Positions 29,343 through 32,508 of a stretch of 32,508 nt of DNA are shown in pieces. The stretch lies in IMG/VR virus record IMGVR_UViG_3300008952_000177, positions 1-32,508 of that record; one strand, written 5' to 3'. Source of the stretch: a virus. Made by a program: the position numbers and the translations under genes. The notes under the pieces are model-generated. The model was not told where the DNA came from and made no database searches. It saw only the letters and a list, made by a program, of their open reading frames with translations. Numbering within the stretch: position 1 is the first letter of the stretch; each line of letters starts with the position of its first letter.

Positions 29343-29550
29343 AATTAGAAACCCAGTAAAAAAGAATATGGATAAATTTCATAAGCCGCGTACACATAAA
29401 GATAAGACAAAGTACGATAGAAAATCTGAATCAGAAAAATTGCAAGACGAATTAGAACCAATTTGGCATCCGACACAATATGATGAATCAGATGATTTAG
29501 AAGATGCCAAAGTAATTGAAGATGAATATAGGAAATTAAAAACTACTTGA
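29332..29550 (+). CDS. 72-residue charged protein
   Basis: ATG 29332 lies within the end of the SET gene; a TTG nine bases upstream is a less likely start. The N-terminal half is basic (NKIRNPVKKNMDKFHKPRTH, KDKTKYDRKS) and the C-terminal half acidic (ESDDLEDAKVIEDEYRKL). It is probably disordered and could be a partner or substrate of the SET enzyme, given many lysines and coupled translation, but this is only an inference. The promoter of the next gene begins in its last codons. Confidence 0.6.
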   Translation: MSNKIRNPVKKNMDKFHKPRTHKDKTKYDRKSESEKLQDELEPIWHPTQYDESDDLEDAKVIEDEYRKLKTT

Positions 29551-29574
29551 CAGGACAGCGTTTTCTGTTATAAT
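29547..29574 (+). promoter_or_regulatory. Sigma70-like promoter of the clamp operon, leaderless spacing
   Basis: TTGACA (29547-29552, overlapping the previous stop), a 16-base spacer and TGTTATAAT (core 29569-29574) are followed by six bases and ATG 29581. No Shine-Dalgarno is present. The region TTTTCTGTTATAATA is the same as in the uvsY promoter. It should drive the DUF3310-like gene, gp45, gp44 and queDE. Confidence 0.88.
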
Positions 29575-29580
29575 AATAGT

Positions 29581-29874
29581 ATGAGTTTGAATTATAAGTT
29601 TAGTGAAGGTGATCTTCTAAAAGAATTAAAGTCGTATATTGATAATACATATACTCAACACTACAACAAAAACAAATTTCAAGCAACAGAATTTATCGTA
29701 GATTCTGGACATGGGATGGGATTTTCTCTAGGGAACATTCTAAAATATGCACAGAGGTACGGGAAAAAAAATGGTCATGATAAAAACGATTTATTAAAAG
29801 TTTTACATTATGGCATAATTGCACTTCACGTGCACAATTTAAATAATGAGGAAAGTGAAACCAATGAATATTAG
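29581..29874 (+). CDS. DUF3310-like protein
   Basis: The 97-residue protein has a polar first half and GFSLGNILKYAQRYGKKNGH, then DLLKVLHYGIIALHVHN. The pattern F-x-x-G-N-x-x-K-Y-x-x-R-x-x-K...D-L-x-K is the hallmark of DUF3310 (SaV-like) phage proteins, whose role is not settled (a nucleotide-related role is often assumed). It stands directly before the clamp gene with an 11-base overlap, which fits a replication-linked job. It begins at the predicted transcription start. Confidence 0.7.
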   Translation: MSLNYKFSEGDLLKELKSYIDNTYTQHYNKNKFQATEFIVDSGHGMGFSLGNILKYAQRYGKKNGHDKNDLLKVLHYGIIALHVHNLNNEESETNEY

Positions 29875-30529
29875 TAATGAAACTCTTGATGTACTAAGAA
29901 ATTTTTCATCAATCAATTCAGGGTTGACTGTTAAGGAAGGAAACGAACTTAGAACAGTATCAGCCATGAAAAATATTTTTGCAAAAGCAATAGTTTCTGA
30001 AAATTTTGATAAAGAACATTCAATTTATGATTTATCAGAATATCTAGGAGCTGTATCTTTATTTGATACTCCAACTTTTGAGTTCAATGCAGAGAAAGTA
30101 ATCGTGTCGGAGGGCGATAATAGTGTAACATATTATTATGCTGATCCACAGATGGTTATATCTCCACAGAAAGATATTAACATGCCCGAACCAGAAATTA
30201 GTTTTGATATTGATGAAGGTGTTTTAGACTCATTACTCAAAGCTTCTTCTGTTTTATCATTACCGGACATGATGTTGTCTAGTGATGGAACTACAGTAAC
30301 ATTAACTGTTAAAGATAAAAAGAATTCAACTTCTAATGTTTTTAGCAAAACAGTAGCTCAAGGTAATGGTTCTACATACGAAATGTTTCTTAGAATGGAA
30401 AACATTAAACTAATTCCTGGAGATTATACAGTCTTTGTATCTTCTAAGGGTATAGCACATTTTACAAATAGGAAGCAAGCTATAGAATACTTCATCGCTT
30501 TAGAACCTGATTCTAACTACAATGAGTAG
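29864..30529 (+). CDS. 45: Sliding clamp gp45
   Basis: ATG 29864 is chosen because MNISNETLDVLRNFSSINSG aligns with the T4 start MKLSKDTTALLKNFATINSG; an ATG 18 bases upstream would add six residues. The 221-residue protein (T4 228) continues with SIYDLSEYLGAVSLF, DPQMVISPQKDINMP and ends FIALEPDSNYNE, like YVVALEADSTHDF. The trimeric clamp tethers the polymerase and, with gp55, activates late promoters. GAGG at 29848-29851 may serve as ribosome site. gp44 follows after five bases. Confidence 0.95.
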   Translation: MNISNETLDVLRNFSSINSGLTVKEGNELRTVSAMKNIFAKAIVSENFDKEHSIYDLSEYLGAVSLFDTPTFEFNAEKVIVSEGDNSVTYYYADPQMVISPQKDINMPEPEISFDIDEGVLDSLLKASSVLSLPDMMLSSDGTTVTLTVKDKKNSTSNVFSKTVAQGNGSTYEMFLRMENIKLIPGDYTVFVSSKGIAHFTNRKQAIEYFIALEPDSNYNE

Positions 30530-30534
30530 AAAGC

Positions 30535-31479
30535 ATGAAAGAAGAATTTTTATGGGTTGAGAAATACAGACCTAGAAATATCAGTAATTGTGTTCTGCCA
30601 ACAGAAACAAAAAAGATATTTATAGATTTTGTAAACAATAACGAAATACCAAACTTACTATTATGTGGCACTGCAGGTGTTGGTAAAACAACTGTTGCAA
30701 GAGCCTTATGTAATGAGTTGGGAGCCGATTGGATACTTATCAATGGTTCAGAAGAACGAAACATTGATACACTTAGAGTTAAGATAAAACAATTTGCTTC
30801 CACAGTATCATTGACAGTAGATGGTGGACCGAAAATTGTTATTTTAGATGAAGCGGATTATCTTAATCCCCAATCAACACAACCAGCACTTAGAGGATTT
30901 ATAGAAGAATTCTCAAAGAACTGCAGGTTTATTTTCACTTGTAATTACAAGAATAGAATTATACAACCATTACATTCCAGATGTAGTGTAGTTGATTTTA
31001 CAGTTGAAGCGAATCAAAAACCTCAGATCGCGAATCAAATTTTTCAGAGGATACTACAAATACTTACTGATGAAAATGTTGAATATAATGATAAAGTAGT
31101 TGTAGAAGTAGTTAATAAATTCTTTCCTGATTTTCGTAGAATGCTCAACGAAATTCAAAAGTACTCAGCTTCGGGAAAGATTGATAGTGGTATCCTCGCC
31201 AATTTAGATGATGAAAGTTTAAACGAATTGTTAAACTTTATCAAAGAAAAAGAATTTTCTAAAATGAGAAAATGGGTTGCAATGAATATTCATAATGATC
31301 CACAATCAATTTATAGAAAAATATATGATAGCTTTTTTACAAAATTTGAGAACAATAGTGTTCCACAAGCTATTATTATTTTAAGTGATTATACATATAA
31401 GTCTGCGTTTGTTGCAGATCAAGAAGTAAACATGGTAGCATGTTTAACCGAGTTAATGATGGAGTGTAAAATTAAATGA
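30535..31479 (+). CDS. 44: Clamp loader ATPase subunit gp44
   Basis: The 314-residue protein (T4 319) is an AAA+ loader: WVEKYRPRNISNCVLP (7-22), Walker A GTAGVGKTT (45-53), Walker B VILDEAD (102-108), a sensor near FTCNYKN (134-140) and the arginine finger SRC (148-150). It loads gp45 with gp62. The next frame, overlapping by ATGA, is not gp62 but a QueD-like protein, so the small loader subunit must be elsewhere or absent. Confidence 0.97.
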   Translation: MKEEFLWVEKYRPRNISNCVLPTETKKIFIDFVNNNEIPNLLLCGTAGVGKTTVARALCNELGADWILINGSEERNIDTLRVKIKQFASTVSLTVDGGPKIVILDEADYLNPQSTQPALRGFIEEFSKNCRFIFTCNYKNRIIQPLHSRCSVVDFTVEANQKPQIANQIFQRILQILTDENVEYNDKVVVEVVNKFFPDFRRMLNEIQKYSASGKIDSGILANLDDESLNELLNFIKEKEFSKMRKWVAMNIHNDPQSIYRKIYDSFFTKFENNSVPQAIIILSDYTYKSAFVADQEVNMVACLTELMMECKIK

Positions 31480-31991
31480 TATATAAATCAACAAAATATT
31501 TTAAAGAGATAGGACCATGTGCTTATCGTAATCATAAATCTGATACAGATTGTTATCTATTACATGGATATTGTAGATCATTTAAATTTGTATTTGGGTG
31601 TAAGAATTTAGACAGACAAGGTTTTGTAGTTGACTTTGGTGGACTGAAAGATGTTAAAAGACAACTTCAAGAATGGTTTGACCATACAATAATTCTTCAA
31701 TCTGATGATCCTTTAGTTCCAAATTTCATGGAGCTGACTAAAGAAGGTCATTGTAAATTACAAACATTTCCTTTAATTAGTAGTGAAGGCTTAGCTGAAT
31801 TTACTGGAGAATATGTTGATGAAGTTTTAAAAGAAAAATATGGTGGTAGATGTTGGGTTATCAGTAGTGAACATATAGAAGCAGAAAAGAATAGTGCTAT
31901 ATATTATCCACAAGAAAATCCAGATAGACTTGATTTTGAAACATTAGTTGAACTTAACAAAGAGATTTTATCAGGAGCTTTACCACTATAA
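31476..31991 (+). CDS. queD: QueD-like 6-carboxytetrahydropterin synthase with altered zinc site
   Basis: The 171-residue protein matches the PTPS/QueD family: DCYLLHGYCRSFKFVFG (25-41), GFVVDFGGLKDVKRQLQEWF (49-68), DHTIIL (69-74) and a C-terminal CWVISSEHIEAEKNSAIYY. The catalytic Cys in C-x-x-L-H-G is kept (Cys26), as are Asp69-His70. Zinc ligands differ: the first His aligns with Cys15, His30 is kept, and the second His of HGH is Tyr32, with Cys33 next to it. QueD makes carboxytetrahydropterin, the QueE substrate, towards 7-deazaguanines. It is coupled to gp44 (ATGA) and to queE (TAATG). Confidence 0.85.
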   Translation: MIYKSTKYFKEIGPCAYRNHKSDTDCYLLHGYCRSFKFVFGCKNLDRQGFVVDFGGLKDVKRQLQEWFDHTIILQSDDPLVPNFMELTKEGHCKLQTFPLISSEGLAEFTGEYVDEVLKEKYGGRCWVISSEHIEAEKNSAIYYPQENPDRLDFETLVELNKEILSGALPL

Positions 31992-32508
31992 TGTTATATT
32001 CAGAGATATTTAGAAGTATACAAGGGGAAGGTATTTACACAGGAGTACCAACAGTCTGGTTAAGATTGTTTGGTTGTAATCTTGAGTGTAATGGGTTTGG
32101 TCAGAAAGATCCAACTGATCCTGATTCTTATATATTACCTTATAAAGATATTGATTTGATTGATGTAAAACAAGTTGAAGATTTGCCTGTATTTCCTTAT
32201 GGGTGTGATTCATCTTATTCTTGGTCAAAGAAGTTTTCTAAACTTCAAAAAAGAGGTACACCAGAAGAAGTAGCGAGTGAATTATATAAGTTGATGTATA
32301 ATAATAAAACTCATGTTGCATTTACAGGAGGTGAACCTTTAATGAAAGCAGGGCAAAAGAATATTGCAAAAATTTTAAACGAATTAGATGAACTTGATGA
32401 CCCTATAACAAATGTAACTTTTGAAACAAATGGTACAAGAGCTATGGGAGAAGAATTAAGACAAGAAATTTTAGCAAGACAACATACAACAGAATTTTTC
32501 TTTTCAGT
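31991..32508 (+). CDS. queE: QueE-like radical SAM enzyme (3' end cut)
   Basis: The visible 172 residues start MLYSEIFRSIQGEGIYTGVP and TVWLRLFGCNLEC, typical of QueE (7-carboxy-7-deazaguanine synthase), and reach FTGGEPLMKAG (111-121) and VTFETNGTRA. The cluster motif is unusual: Cys29 and Cys33 are followed by Asn-Gly-Phe, and the third Cys appears at 72 in GCDSSYSW, the place of the normal CDTxYxW, after an insert of about 38 residues. The enzyme converts carboxytetrahydropterin to CDG, for DNA or tRNA 7-deazaguanine modification. The gene runs off the window. Confidence 0.88.
   Translation, partial: MLYSEIFRSIQGEGIYTGVPTVWLRLFGCNLECNGFGQKDPTDPDSYILPYKDIDLIDVKQVEDLPVFPYGCDSSYSWSKKFSKLQKRGTPEEVASELYKLMYNNKTHVAFTGGEPLMKAGQKNIAKILNELDELDDPITNVTFETNGTRAMGEELRQEILARQHTTEFFFS

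Noticed and set aside
1-32508. CRISPR arrays, insertion sequences, integrase, attachment sites
   Set aside because: No regularly spaced repeats, transposase, integrase or matching direct repeats were seen; the only long repeat noticed is the 52-base promoter cassette.

Overview
The window is part of the genome of a T4-like contractile-tailed phage (a myovirus). It is A+T-rich (roughly two thirds A+T by eye), every gene is on the + strand, and genes are packed so tightly that stop and start codons often overlap. The gene content (gp14-gp23 virion block, uvsY/uvsW, gp55, gp46/gp47, gp45/gp44, peptide deformylase, 2OG oxygenase, CobS/CobT-like pair, queuosine-type genes) fits marine T4-like phages of cyanobacteria or SAR11-type bacteria. 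The host cannot be fixed from this sequence alone.

Layout. Bases 1-15000 are the virion block: the end of a tail-fibre-like protein with an S74 chaperone, then neck (gp14), sheath terminator (gp15), terminase (gp16, gp17), sheath and tube (gp18, gp19), portal (gp20), prohead core proteins, protease (gp21), scaffold (gp22), major capsid (gp23), a 72-residue protein and a second tube-like protein. TATAAATA late-promoter boxes stand in the gaps. Bases 15000-22000 hold recombination and transcription genes: uvsY, uvsW, an Sm-like protein, the late sigma factor gp55, gp47, a second Sm-like protein and gp46. Bases 21700-27120 hold peptide deformylase, a prolyl-hydroxylase-like oxygenase, an unknown protein, a zinc-protease/VWA protein and a CobS/MoxR-like AAA+ ATPase. 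Bases 27190-29550 are a run of small unknown and membrane proteins, a structured RNA segment, one tRNA-Ala and a SET-domain protein. From 29580 onward come a DUF3310-like protein, the sliding clamp gp45, clamp loader gp44, and queD and queE (cut by the window end).

How it works together. Gp55 made here should read the TATAAATA promoters in front of the virion genes, aided by the gp45 clamp loaded by gp44. Gp46/47 with UvsY/UvsW provide recombination-dependent replication. QueD/QueE point to 7-deazaguanine synthesis for DNA or tRNA modification.

Most notable are: (1) promoters, both late TATAAATA and sigma70-like, placed 6-7 bases before an ATG with no Shine-Dalgarno sequence, implying many leaderless mRNAs; (2) a 52-base promoter cassette present twice (49/52 identical), driving the unknown gene plus protease-VWA gene and, separately, the AAA+ ATPase, which suggests one co-regulated three-gene system; (3) tiny cistrons coupled by ATGA overlaps to the ATPase and deformylase genes; (4) a QueE with its Fe-S cysteines split by about 38 residues and a QueD with altered zinc ligands; (5) a SET-domain protein; and (6) a structured RNA with two mutually exclusive pairings.
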